DNA of 64,000 bases, taken from Pycnococcus provasolii (taxonomy: Eukaryota > Chlorophyta > Pseudoscourfieldiophyceae > Pseudoscourfieldiales > Pycnococcaceae). Below the pieces are notes generated by a model. The model was not told the DNA's origin. It did not search any database and saw nothing but the letters and a program-made list of their open reading frames with translations. The translations under genes and the position numbers were made by a program. The stretch lies in NCBI GenBank assembly GCA_938743325.2, contig OW568902.1:62001-126000 (forward strand). The letters are read 5' to 3'. This document shows positions 1 through 9,251 of this stretch, piece after piece (the first letter of the stretch is position 1; each line of letters begins with the position of its first letter).

Positions 1-60
1 TCCTCCGATCGCGAAATCAATCTCCCCCCTCTCTCCTTTGATAAAAATCAGATCCGAAGA

Positions 61-2286
61 ATGGCGTCTTCTTCCGAGTCACCTCCTAGTTGGAGTCGAA
101 ACCAAAAGCACACGTCGAGCCTACTGGTATCGTCCTCCTCGCTCGTCCCTCTCTCCACGAATATGCTCGGTCGTGCGTCCGACGGCGAAGATGGGGAAGT
201 CAATCCTCTCGTGACTACAGATTTGATCTATGGTGCGTCAGACCCTCGTGGTGTGGGTTCGTCGTCGTCGTCATCGTCTTCGTCGTCTTCGTCGTCTTCT
301 TTGGATTCTTCGTCATCGTCGTCAGTCGGTTCGGATGCGGTTTCGTACGCGCCGTATCGTGTTCACTGCATCGTCTTAGCGTCAGGGTATCCCGCAGATA
401 TCATGGAAGGACTCAGAAGGTCGCTGACTGCGTACACGTCGCGACACGCGCATGTCACGCCTAAGTTCGTTGACACGAAGCCGTGCCAGGAAGCGCCGTC
501 GTGGTGCAAACTGGACCTAGCCAAGGCGTCATTTGAACAAGGCGCGGACTACGCATTCACGCTCGACGCTGACGCCGTCGTCGTCAACCCTGACTTTAGC
601 ATAGGAGGCATACTCAAGCAGATGGAACACATGGATAAAAGCATGGCGCTCTCCATGGACGGCGGCGGACTCAACGCAGGCGTCGTCATCTACCGCAACG
701 ACGAACACATGCGAAAGTTCCTCGACCTAGCCATCGAACTGCGACACAGCCTGTCGTCGGAAACTGAGGGAGGGTCGACGCTGTGCAACTGGAAAGTGTG
801 CCCGTTCGCGTGGGAGCAACGCGCTTTCCTCTCGCTCGTGCACGTCGAGCCCAAGGCGTTCGGCGACCGCATCAAAAGACGCATGACGCTCCCTCTCAAA
901 GGACACGAGCACGACTTCAAAAGCCGTGTGCTCTGGCTACCTCGTCGAACGTTTAACGCGCACGGAACGAATGTGCATCCCGACGAATCGAAGCGATTCG
1001 TCGTGCACCTGTCAGGACGCGCGCTGAACGGCGTCGCAAAAATTGAACGTCTGCGAGGCTTGCTGCACTACCAGCGTCGCATCATGGAGACATTCCAGCT
1101 TCGCGAGCAGGGGCGGAAAGACGAGTTGACTGCCGTCGCCGCCACTGCCGCTGACAACGGCGAAACGTTATCCGTCACCGCCGCCGCGCCGTCCGCCGTC
1201 TCGCCGTTTCCTGTCGTCCACATGACGGAGGGCCCGAATCCAGGAAGCGAGGTGGCACGCTGGAAGAGAACATGGCTGAGAGCTGGATACGCCATTGACA
1301 TGACGACCGAATGGTCCGACCTCGAGGCTGACGTCGACGCGTACGACAAACTCACGAACGGGGACGGCCTGCTCCCTCGCGCCTTCAAGGCGTGCAACCT
1401 GCCCGTTCAGAAGACCGACCTGTGGCGTTATGCCAAGGTATACCTCGCCGGTGGCATCTACGCCGACAGCGACGTCGCCGTGGTGGGTGAGCTGCTGACG
1501 ATGCACGATCGCGTCTTCTACAACTCGGACCTGGTATGCGTGGAAGACGCGACCGCATGTCCGGACTCGCCTCGCGCGGTGTTTTTCGAGGAGCAGCCAA
1601 AGCCTCGCGCTCGCACGTGGCGTGCCTCCGCGGAGGGTGTGTTTGTCGCCGTGGGCAAGGCGCTAGGCTTGAACTCGTACGCGAGGCATCCTCAGCTTTC
1701 AAACTTCATTTTCTACGCCACGCCGAGACACGAAGTGCTTCGCCGCGTCGCGGACGAGGCTGCGCGCCGCGTGCTTGCCGACGATCGCATCGCTCACGCG
1801 GAGAAGGAGGATGTGGCACGCAATCCAAGCCTTACGCTCGAGGCGACGGGTCCGGGCGTTCTGACGGACGTCGTGTACGAGTACGCCGCCAACAACCCGA
1901 GTGTGGTTACGGTGCACGATGTGCTGGAACTGCGCGACTGGTTCAAGCATCACAGCCAGCACACGTGGCGCGGTGCAGATTCGATGGACATGTTCCGTCC
2001 AGGTGGCGAGGGTGCTCGCTACGGTGCGCCGGTCATGCTCGTGGTTTTCGTGGTTTTAGTTTTGTACTGTGCGCGCCAGGCTTTCGTATGGTTTGTCGGC
2101 GGACAGGCTCCGAAACGGAGCAACGGCGGCGGTGGCGGCCATCGCGCTGGTCGGGCAGGCACGCCGCCGAACGGACCTATCGACATTGCTGTGAAAGGGA
2201 AGGAGGGAGATGATGCTTGGCAGTCTCGAGCCGCCGCGGCGTCGCGCGATGAGTTGAAGAGGAGGTCGACGCAAGGAGGAGTGTAA
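61..2286 (+). CDS. Double-domain glycosyltransferase (GT34-like plus GT32)
   Basis: 741-residue protein starting at the first ATG in the window's open frame. A serine-rich stretch (about residues 66-90) precedes a first nucleotide-sugar transferase-like domain (about 100-350) with LDADAVVVNPDF and a GGGLNAGVVIYRND segment, the usual metal-binding and acceptor-loop pattern of GT34/GT77-like enzymes. A second domain (about 385-640) is a clear GT32 (OCH1/DXD sugar-binding) domain: TDLWRYAKVYLAGGIYADSD, with the DSD near residue 470. A hydrophobic segment at about 655-680 is the only clear membrane span, so the protein may be anchored by its C-terminus, which is unusual because Golgi transferases normally carry an N-terminal anchor. 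Donor and acceptor cannot be told from sequence; Golgi glycan or cell-wall synthesis is inferred. It converges on RRP7 with 68 bp between them. Confidence 0.82.
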   Translation: MASSSESPPSWSRNQKHTSSLLVSSSSLVPLSTNMLGRASDGEDGEVNPLVTTDLIYGASDPRGVGSSSSSSSSSSSSSSLDSSSSSSVGSDAVSYAPYRVHCIVLASGYPADIMEGLRRSLTAYTSRHAHVTPKFVDTKPCQEAPSWCKLDLAKASFEQGADYAFTLDADAVVVNPDFSIGGILKQMEHMDKSMALSMDGGGLNAGVVIYRNDEHMRKFLDLAIELRHSLSSETEGGSTLCNWKVCPFAWEQRAFLSLVHVEPKAFGDRIKRRMTLPLKGHEHDFKSRVLWLPRRTFNAHGTNVHPDESKRFVVHLSGRALNGVAKIERLRGLLHYQRRIMETFQLREQGRKDELTAVAATAADNGETLSVTAAAPSAVSPFPVVHMTEGPNPGSEVARWKRTWLRAGYAIDMTTEWSDLEADVDAYDKLTNGDGLLPRAFKACNLPVQKTDLWRYAKVYLAGGIYADSDVAVVGELLTMHDRVFYNSDLVCVEDATACPDSPRAVFFEEQPKPRARTWRASAEGVFVAVGKALGLNSYARHPQLSNFIFYATPRHEVLRRVADEAARRVLADDRIAHAEKEDVARNPSLTLEATGPGVLTDVVYEYAANNPSVVTVHDVLELRDWFKHHSQHTWRGADSMDMFRPGGEGARYGAPVMLVVFVVLVLYCARQAFVWFVGGQAPKRSNGGGGGHRAGRAGTPPNGPIDIAVKGKEGDDAWQSRAAAASRDELKRRSTQGGV

Positions 2287-2354
2287 AACAAAAATGCATA
2301 CATATATACATACATACTTGTACTGAATGAGCAATCTTAGCTTTTACATGTATT

Positions 2355-3365
2355 TTACTGACGCGCAAGTCGTTCCGCGGCGCGTCGTGCGGCATCGAGA
2401 CGCGCGGATGCGTCGGATGCATTCGCCTTGCCGCGTTTGAACGACTCTCTGAGACGACGTTCGTTTTGGTGTCGGTAGAAGGATGGCAATCCAAGCGCCG
2501 CCGCGTCCTTCTTTCGTTTCTTCTTCGCTCGAGAGGCTGCGAGGGATGCTGCTGCGGCGTCGGCGGAAGTTGGCGTGTCGCCATTCGCGAGTGCCGTTTG
2601 TCCTCGTATTTCCGCCGCGAGACGTTCCGCCATGGCAAGTGGCAGAGCTTGGAACGACTTGGAAGCGAGTTGCCAGCCGTCCCCTTCGGCTTCTTCGTCT
2701 GAGACGTCGTCGTCGAGTGAGCGTTTTCCAGCACCCTTGCGTCGTCGCGTGACGACTGTCCACCCTCCCCCGTCGTCGTCGTTCGCGTCTGCGGCTGCGG
2801 ACGACCGTATGGCAGCGTCTCTGCGTCTCTTGGAGGCGAGTTCCGCGTTGTCGAATTCCGCCATGAAGACGTCCAGTTCCGTCGCCAGGTCAGTCTGGTG
2901 CTCAAGCGTGTAGTTCTCCGCTTCGTGCGCCTGCACCCAGCTTGCGAGTCCACGCGTGGGTGTTTCGCAGCTTGGTAGTGTCTTTGCGTTCAACACCATC
3001 GACGCGTCAGTTTCGTTGGCGAATGCAATTAAACACGCCTTTCCAGACCTGTGAATCTCCAAGTGAGAAGCGTTGCGTGAAAGTGCAAGTTGTCCGGATG
3101 TTCGCTGCTTTGACGACGGAGTGTTTGATTTCTTCTTCGAGGAGGTTTTCTTCTGATGTTGCAATGTGCTGAAGAGCGCTTGACATTCCTCGGCATTGAC
3201 AAATCCACACAGGAAGAGCACAGAGGATGAAGACGAAGATGGGGAAGAAGAAGTTAAGCCACCACCAAGCGAGACACCTCTGTGTGGCTTCACGTACAGA
3301 TATCGCGTCGAGTTATTGATTGATAAAGAGACAGAGACGTACTCAAGCAGAGATGAAGCCACCAT
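2355..3365 (-). CDS. RRP7: RRP7-like ribosomal RNA-processing protein
   Basis: 336 residues from an ATG. The C-terminus (GLPSFYRHQNERRLRESFKR, then a basic helix) matches the RRP7 signature of FYR-Q-R followed by a long charged helix. Further upstream, ASWVQAHEAENYTLEHQ and a following FMAEFD segment resemble the RRP7 linker that ends in a YMEAFD-type motif. The N-terminus RYLYVKPHR...VLFLCGFV could be a degenerate RRM strand. Family members act in the nucleolus with UTP22 in early 40S subunit assembly. The usual terminal KF-P-F residues after the helix are missing or replaced by an RLARQ end. An array of CCCTAA-like repeats lies 103-233 bp upstream. Assignment rests on the C-terminal signature; the low-complexity middle is not informative. 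Confidence 0.7.
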   Translation of the reverse strand: MVASSLLEYVSVSLSINNSTRYLYVKPHRGVSLGGGLTSSSPSSSSSSVLFLCGFVNAEECQALFSTLQHQKKTSSKKKSNTPSSKQRTSGQLALSRNASHLEIHRSGKACLIAFANETDASMVLNAKTLPSCETPTRGLASWVQAHEAENYTLEHQTDLATELDVFMAEFDNAELASKRRRDAAIRSSAAADANDDDGGGWTVVTRRRKGAGKRSLDDDVSDEEAEGDGWQLASKSFQALPLAMAERLAAEIRGQTALANGDTPTSADAAAASLAASRAKKKRKKDAAALGLPSFYRHQNERRLRESFKRGKANASDASARLDAARRAAERLARQ

Positions 3366-3467
3366 ACTTTTACTTTTACCTGTTGTGTACGAGATGCGCA
3401 GATAAAAAAAACGTTCCCTCGAAATGTCTCGAGAAACTGCGAATGGCGGCGCACGACGGCGGCGGGA

Positions 3468-3598
3468 ACCCTAACCACCTAACCCTAACTCTAACCCTAG
3501 ACCTAACCCTAACCCTAACCCTAGCCCTAACCCTAACCACCTAACCCGAACCCTAACCCTATTCCTAACCCCTAACCCTAGCCCTAACCCTAACCCCT
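3468..3598. repeat. Interstitial telomere-like array (CCCTAA variants)
   Basis: About 20 units of CCCTAA with variants such as CCCTAGA, CACCTAA and CCCTAGC. It lies 103-233 bp upstream of the minus-strand RRP7 start, in the spacer before the WD40-TIR-kinase gene. Confidence 0.9.
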
Positions 3599-4182
3599 TG
3601 GAAACCCCTAATAACCCGAAATAGAAACATCATAAACCCCGAATACCCATACCACCACCTGAGGAGCCCCCTGGTCATAGTGAATGTGCAACTCTGTCAT
3701 AGTGAAAACAACCTGGGTTTAGGTCCATGCCACAGGTCCACTGGGTTCCATACCACCCACAGGCGCATGCGATTAGGGCGACTAAGGGTCAAGGTCTCAA
3801 GGAACGCCCATAAAGGTTTAGGGCACATCCCGAACGAACGGCCCCCGCCGGCATTCTGCATTCGGATCCCCTCCCCTCCCCGGCTGCCCGGCCTTAATTA
3901 AGGGTGCCCCCCCGGGGCCGGGGGGTGAGACCTTACAAGTGCGAAACACATCAGCACAACACGCCATACCGGCCAGCAGCCATCACACTCGTGCTCGCCT
4001 ATTGTCGTGCTTGCCTGGTGTCGCACGTTAACGTCACACCGGCCGCCATCGCCGCTGTTGCTGCTAATTATAATAATATTAATAAGCACACGCAACACGA
4101 ACTTTCGCCTGAGCTTACTCTTACAGTCTGATTTATTCGCTCGCGAGAGAGACTTTTACTTACTTACTTAAGCATACAGAAC
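3599..4182. other. Spacer upstream of the WD40-TIR-kinase gene
   Basis: No gene seen. It holds C/G-rich runs near 3900-3925 and an AT-rich stretch near 4060-4085. A CTTAAG palindrome at 4167-4172 sits 10 bp before the next start codon, in a short ACTT-rich repeat. Presumed promoter of the downstream gene. Confidence 0.5.
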
Positions 4183-6759
4183 ATGGGATGCGGGGCAAGC
4201 CAAGAGCATGTGCCAGCGCCAGCGCCTGCCATGTATGTGCCAGCACCTGCACCTGCACCTGCACCACCTCTGCGATATGACGATACGCAGCAGTACGTCG
4301 TCACCGCGAGCAAAGACGTGACAGCACGTATCTGGAACGTAACAACAGGTGCGTGCGTGCGTACACTAGAGGGACATAAAAGCGGTGTGATTTCGTGCGC
4401 CTTCTCCCCGGACGGTACGCAGATTGTCACTGGAAGCGAGGACAAGACAGTGAAGGTGTGGGACGCGTCGACGGGCGCGTGCGTGCGTACACTTGACGGA
4501 CACGCATACTATGTGTTTTCGTGCGCCTTCTCTCCAAACGGTACGCAGATTGTCACTGGACACTCCGACTCGACAGCGAATGTGTGGGACGCGTCGACGG
4601 GCGCGTGTGTGCGTACACTAGAGGGACACACAAACTGTGTGGTATCGTGCGCCTTCTCCCCGGACGGTACGCAGATTGTCACTGCAAGCTGGGACAAGAC
4701 AGCGAAGGTGTGGGACGTGTCGACGGGCGTGTGCGTGCGTACACTACAGGGACACACATACTCTGTGTATTCGTGCGCCTTCTCCCCGAACGGTACGCAT
4801 ATTGTCACTGCAAGCGAGGACAACACAGCGAAGGTGTGGGACGCGTCGACGGGCGCGTGCGTGCGTACACTAGAGGGACACACAAGCTATGTGGAATCGT
4901 GCGCCTTCTCCCCGGACGGTACGCAGATTGTCACTGCAAGCTTCGACTATACAGCGAAGGTGTGGGACGCGTCGACGGGCAAGTGCGTGCGTACACTAGA
5001 GGGACACACAAGCGCTGTGAACTCGTGCGCCTTCTCCCCGGACGGTACGCAGGTTGTCACTGCAAGCTTGGACAATACAGCGAAAGTGTGGGACGCGTCG
5101 ACGGGCGCGTGCGTGCGTACACTAGAGGGACACACAGACTCTGTGTGGTCGTGCGCCTTCCGTCCATCGCAAACAAACGCACCATCGCCAATCGTGCACG
5201 CCAAGTCACCATCATCATCAACAACATCACCCACGGCTCAAACACCCGCACCACCGACAACAAATCACACCCCTTCTGCGGCGACTATACCACCACCACC
5301 ACCACCATCAACATTACCAGCAAAAAATCCCGAGCAGTCAACGAAAGAAGCTGCTATCATCAACGCACCAGGTCGATGGGATGTCTTCATCAGCCATACG
5401 CAGAGAAATGCGAATGCGAAGCTGCTTGCGCTCGATCTCTTTGGCAGCCTTAAGGAACGTGGCATCACAGCCTGGCTTGACGTCAAGATGAAGAATCGCG
5501 ATGAGGCAGCCATGAGAGAAGGTGTTCGCAATTCGACCATTTGTGTGGCCATCATCAGCGACGGCGATGGGACAGATGGCACCGCGTACTTCATGCGACC
5601 TTTCTGCTTGAGCGAACTCCGATGGGCAGTCGAAGCAAACGTATTCATCCAGCCTGTCATCGACATCGACGACAAGAAGCGGATTGGAGAATTCATGCAG
5701 CAGGCACCGGAGGATCTCAAGTTCCTTGGAGGCATCAACTTCCTTGAGTTGTACCGCGGTTCGCTCGACTTCTGGGATACGTCCGTCAACGGAGTCGTCG
5801 GTGTGCTGAATGACAAGAAAGTGCCAAACTCGAATCTCATTGAAGAGTACGCGGAAATTATCAACGCCATGCAGTCGTCCAAGGATGTCGTCGCAGAGAA
5901 GAAGGATCGCATGCAAGAGCTAAAAGCACAGCTTGCAAACTTCACCATCTCGCAGGCTGACGTCACGATGGACACGCTCGTGGGTGAGGGTGGCTTTGGG
6001 AACGTGCATCGTGGCGTTCTTCGCAAGGGTGCATCGGTCGCAGTTAAGGTGCTGCACGCGCACAGGTTGAATCGTCCGAGCATCAAAGCAATGCTCCGCG
6101 AGGCGCACATTCTCTCCCAGCTCAAACACCCGAACATCATGGTATTTTTCGGCGCCATCGTCGAGCCGCCCACGTATGGCTACGTGATGCAATATTACCC
6201 GAACGGATGCGTGTCTGATCAGCTCACAGATACGGACATGGACATTTCATGGGAACGTCGCATTCGGTGGGGTGTCGGCCTAGCATCTGGCCTCGACTAC
6301 CTTCACGCGCGCAAACCTTCTCCAATCGTGCACGGCGACGTCAAAGCTGCAAACCTTCTCCTGGATTCCCATGACAATGCCGTTCTGATTGACTTTGGCC
6401 TCGCGACAATCAGGAAGCAGCACGCGTCTTCGACGGCTAACGTGCAAGGCGGATCGACGATTCGATGGGCGGCGCCCGAGTGCAACGAAGGTGAGCGCAA
6501 AACTCCGGCGAGCGATATGTTTTCCTTCGCCATCACGATGTGGGAGATGGCTACGCGGGAACAGCTCCCGATGGCTGATATGCACGATGTTGCGTACATG
6601 CGGTACGTGGCTGATGGCAAGCGTCCACCCCTTCCTGCGGACACGGATGCATGTCCGCGAGATGTTCGCGAACTTGTCGAAGCATGCTGGCAAGCGAAGC
6701 CTGAAAAGCGCGCGACTGCCGAAGATGCGCTTGAGCGCCTTCAGCGCATCTCGTTGTAA
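4183..6759 (+). CDS. WD40-TIR-protein kinase fusion
   Basis: 858 residues. The N-terminus MGCGAS is a textbook N-myristoylation site (Gly2) with a palmitoylatable Cys3, so membrane attachment is likely. Residues about 30-325 carry seven WD40 repeats, enough for one propeller, each 42 residues and nearly identical (AFSPDGTQIVTAS, TAKVWDASTGACVRTLEGH). A Pro/Ser/Thr-rich linker leads to a TIR domain (about 397-527) beginning WDVFISHTQ, with FCLSELRWA holding Glu478 at the position of the NADase glutamate of plant and SARM1 TIRs. A tyrosine-kinase-like kinase domain follows (about 592-856): GEGGFGNV loop, Lys622 in VAVKV, HGDVKAANLL with Asp719, and DFG with Asp737. The key catalytic residues of the kinase are present. 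Function is inferred as ligand sensing coupled to TIR and kinase signalling, analogous to innate-immune receptors. Confidence 0.93.
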   Translation: MGCGASQEHVPAPAPAMYVPAPAPAPAPPLRYDDTQQYVVTASKDVTARIWNVTTGACVRTLEGHKSGVISCAFSPDGTQIVTGSEDKTVKVWDASTGACVRTLDGHAYYVFSCAFSPNGTQIVTGHSDSTANVWDASTGACVRTLEGHTNCVVSCAFSPDGTQIVTASWDKTAKVWDVSTGVCVRTLQGHTYSVYSCAFSPNGTHIVTASEDNTAKVWDASTGACVRTLEGHTSYVESCAFSPDGTQIVTASFDYTAKVWDASTGKCVRTLEGHTSAVNSCAFSPDGTQVVTASLDNTAKVWDASTGACVRTLEGHTDSVWSCAFRPSQTNAPSPIVHAKSPSSSTTSPTAQTPAPPTTNHTPSAATIPPPPPPSTLPAKNPEQSTKEAAIINAPGRWDVFISHTQRNANAKLLALDLFGSLKERGITAWLDVKMKNRDEAAMREGVRNSTICVAIISDGDGTDGTAYFMRPFCLSELRWAVEANVFIQPVIDIDDKKRIGEFMQQAPEDLKFLGGINFLELYRGSLDFWDTSVNGVVGVLNDKKVPNSNLIEEYAEIINAMQSSKDVVAEKKDRMQELKAQLANFTISQADVTMDTLVGEGGFGNVHRGVLRKGASVAVKVLHAHRLNRPSIKAMLREAHILSQLKHPNIMVFFGAIVEPPTYGYVMQYYPNGCVSDQLTDTDMDISWERRIRWGVGLASGLDYLHARKPSPIVHGDVKAANLLLDSHDNAVLIDFGLATIRKQHASSTANVQGGSTIRWAAPECNEGERKTPASDMFSFAITMWEMATREQLPMADMHDVAYMRYVADGKRPPLPADTDACPRDVRELVEACWQAKPEKRATAEDALERLQRISL
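4393..5160 (+). repeat. 126-bp in-frame tandem array coding the WD40 units
   Basis: The landmark TCGTGCGCC recurs at 4393, 4519, 4645, 4771, 4897, 5023 and 5149, exactly 126 bp apart. The units are nearly identical at nucleotide level, including third codon positions. The array is open on both strands, which makes several spurious antisense frames. Confidence 0.95.
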
Positions 6760-7111
6760 AGCAACACGGAAGTGCGATTTGTAAACGTCGGTGGAGAACG
6801 CTGCGGCAATTTCATTATCAAAACAAACGTTACACGAAATATTCGTTGTATTCCTACTCACTTCGTCTTATTAAGGTACGCACGTCGTGTACCCGCGGCT
6901 ACATCAGTGTGCTGGCCATGTTCGTTGGCAGCGAGTTGAGAATGCCGAGTCAGCTCTCATCAGCCCAGTCAGTTGAGTTAAGGGGAGATGAGACCCTAAC
7001 CCTAACCCTAACCCTAACCCTAACCCGACTAACCTTAGTCCAATACCCTTACCGCCACAGACAGGGTCGCCTAACAGCCTTCTTGCCCGTCCCCTCGAAG
7101 ACCTGTTCATC
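6760..7111. other. Spacer with telomere-like array before the TraB gene
   Basis: 352 bp without a gene. Its notable content is the CCCTAA array at 6993-7026. Confidence 0.5.
6993..7026. repeat. Interstitial telomere-like array (CCCTAA)5-6
   Basis: Perfect hexamer repeats, 86-119 bp upstream of the TraB-domain start codon. Together with the 3468-3598 array it brackets the WD40-TIR-kinase gene, both in the same orientation. Confidence 0.95.
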
Positions 7112-8020
7112 ATGGCGTTCCTGCTCATAACAACACATGGGTCGCTCACCACAAGACTCACAAGAACGTCTCTCCTTTCACGCTCTTCATCTTTTACATT
7201 TTATGTCAACGCACATGTGAGAAGAACCTGGTCATCATCCTCTTCACCTTCATCGAATCACAATAATACGTCATTAATACGCCTTCCTCTCTCTCAGACG
7301 GATGTCTTCTTGGTAGGAACCGCGCACATTTCTCAGGAAAGTGCACGGGAAGTTCGACAGCTCATCTCGACGGTTAAGCCTGACGTCGTCGCGATCGAAC
7401 TGTGTCGGGAAAGGGCGCAGCGCTTTCAAAAACAATCCAGTTTCGCCAACCAAAACGAAACGACGCCGGACGAAGTCGTCAAGAAGCTTCTCAAGGCGCT
7501 TGGAGTCACGCAAGACGCTAACGCGCTCGGTCTCGGAGGCGCCGCGCTGAAAGCGGTCGTGTCTCAGATGTACCGCGGTCTGAGAATGAGTGGACTGGAA
7601 CCGGGAAAGGAGTTCCAGGTGGCGATGGAGGAGGCGTCGAACGTCGGTGCGAATCTCGCGCTCATTGACCGCGAGCAAGACGCAACCTTCGCGGAGTTGC
7701 GAAAGGCAATCAAGGTGTCCGACGTCATGCGTTTCATGTTCGGCGGCGCGACGCCGCTCCCTCCCGAGCTCGCTAGCGTGTTCCAGGCGTACGACACGAG
7801 CGGGGAGGGCATGCAGGAGACGGTTGAGCGGCTGAAAAATAGGGCAACCATACGCGCCGCTGTTTCTCACCTGCGCGAGCAGTACCCGCAAATCGTCGAC
7901 GTCATTTTGGACCAACGAGACGAGTTCATGGCGGAGAAATTAAAACGTCTAAGAGGTAGCGTAGTCGCCGTCGTGGGCATGGCGCACATGGACGGCATTG
8001 AGAGAAGGCTAAGACAGTGA
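7112..8020 (+). CDS. TraB/PrgY-domain protein
   Basis: 302 residues. After a Ser/Arg/Thr-rich N-terminus without acidic residues (about 1-55, a likely mitochondrial or plastid presequence), the TraB fold is clear: TDVFLVGTAHISQESAREV, then VVAIELCRERAQRF, and a C-terminal VAVVGMAHMDGIERRL. The GTAH and GMAH histidines and the EL-R motif are the conserved family positions. Related eukaryotic TRABD proteins are associated with mitochondria; related bacterial proteins limit peptide pheromone activity, and the fold is tied to metalloprotease-like activity. The substrate here is unknown. It reads in the same direction as the kinase gene, 352 bp downstream. Confidence 0.87.
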   Translation: MAFLLITTHGSLTTRLTRTSLLSRSSSFTFYVNAHVRRTWSSSSSPSSNHNNTSLIRLPLSQTDVFLVGTAHISQESAREVRQLISTVKPDVVAIELCRERAQRFQKQSSFANQNETTPDEVVKKLLKALGVTQDANALGLGGAALKAVVSQMYRGLRMSGLEPGKEFQVAMEEASNVGANLALIDREQDATFAELRKAIKVSDVMRFMFGGATPLPPELASVFQAYDTSGEGMQETVERLKNRATIRAAVSHLREQYPQIVDVILDQRDEFMAEKLKRLRGSVVAVVGMAHMDGIERRLRQ

Positions 8021-8502
8021 GCAGAGACTGCCAACTAGATAGCTGTTGTGTAACGATAAGTGACGTGTCCATTTTTCTGTAACCTATGCCGTCTGCCTGA
8101 CGAATGAACGTTGAGATTCGCCGCGAGCATGTGTATGAGCTCAGCTCGCTTTCCACCTAATCCTAGTGCGCAGCACGCACAGCACGCAAAGCATGCCCTC
8201 GCCAATAATGCGATACGGATCCGTCCGGCGTATGAGTAGCAGGGAGAATACGCGCGACCCACGACGCTGGCCAAATTATGATAGTTACGCTTATGCAGTA
8301 GGCGAGTTTGAGAATGGTGTAACTTTCGTCGTACAATCCTTATTAGCGGACAAGAGGACGTTTGCCAAAACACGCGTCCTGCCCTCAAAACCCCGTATCA
8401 CAAGAAAATCATTTATGTCCTGAAATCTGTCCGGGTGTGACATTGAACAGTTAAATCATCATCAACGAAGCACGTGGCGTGACATTTCATCACCGGCTTA
8501 CG
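8021..8502. other. Spacer between TraB gene and small proline-rich gene
   Basis: No gene, RNA or repeat recognised. Open frames here are short and start from non-ATG codons. Confidence 0.4.
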
Positions 8503-8931
8503 ATGACGGACGCACCGCCACCGCCACCACCTCCTCCACCTCCTCCACCTCCTCCGCCTCCTCCGTCGACCACCGGTACGCTCATTGATCTCGGCGCGAT
8601 TCCCCTTACGATGTGGTACGATATTGGACGAGCCAACAACAACGCCATCAACGCGAATCTGCAGGAGAGTGGACTCGATCTGGAGGAGAAGGTGGTGCGA
8701 GGCGACGAGAGCAGATCTATCCACATCATTCTTGAATTCGAACAGATTGGAAGTGAGTGCTGGACGTACTGCGTTGGCCCGGAAGGGCTGACGCGCGCCG
8801 ATCTCATTCACAATATCGCTGACGCGTATGAGTGGTCGGGTTACCTCGGTTTGCTCGAAAACGCGCGAGTGCTCACAGGCGCGTTATACGACGAAGAGGA
8901 TCGTGTCATAAAAGCACGTTTTTCGTCGTGA
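8503..8931 (+). CDS. Small proline-rich protein of unknown function
   Basis: 142 residues from the ATG that begins MTDAPPPP; the open frame reaches 8479 only through a GTG. A run of 17 prolines is followed by a folded-looking acidic region (GTLIDLGAIPLTMWYDIGRA, EQIGSECWTYCVGPEGL, LLENARVLTGAL). I do not recognise the family. Poly-proline followed by a compact domain could recruit profilin or SH3/WW proteins, but nothing proves this. Support comes from codon-like composition, the absence of a competing frame and the distinct spacers on both sides. Confidence 0.55.
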   Translation: MTDAPPPPPPPPPPPPPPPPPSTTGTLIDLGAIPLTMWYDIGRANNNAINANLQESGLDLEEKVVRGDESRSIHIILEFEQIGSECWTYCVGPEGLTRADLIHNIADAYEWSGYLGLLENARVLTGALYDEEDRVIKARFSS

Positions 8932-9251
8932 AGGTTGCGCAGTAACAACAAAGTACACTTGATGATTGATCGTTCGTTCGTTTTGCATACAATACTGTAT
9001 ACTAAATTGCTAACTACAAACACCCCTAGTAAACGAATCATCTTCAAACGAACCGAAGAATATTCAATAAAGAAAATCATTCATCAAAAAAGCCAGCGTT
9101 ACAACAACATCACAAGAAGTTTTTTCGTTTTCTTTCCACCCTCTAAAAAAAATACCATCATCATCATCACCCACGCAAATCAAACACAAACACAAACACA
9201 AAATCGAAATCAAATCAGAAAGCCCTCCTTCTTCATCAGCCATGCCCAAAA
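8932..9251. other. Convergent spacer, AT-rich
   Basis: 320 bp between two stop codons. AT-rich with A runs and CAAACA-type repeats near 9180-9205; presumably the two 3' untranslated regions. Confidence 0.5.

Noticed and set aside
3468-3598. Chromosome end
   Set aside because: Genes continue on both sides and five such arrays occur in both orientations, so these are interstitial.
4521-5453. 310-codon frame in another phase across the WD40 array
   Set aside because: Open only because the 126-bp unit has no stop in that phase; the frame used by the TIR and kinase domains is the real one.
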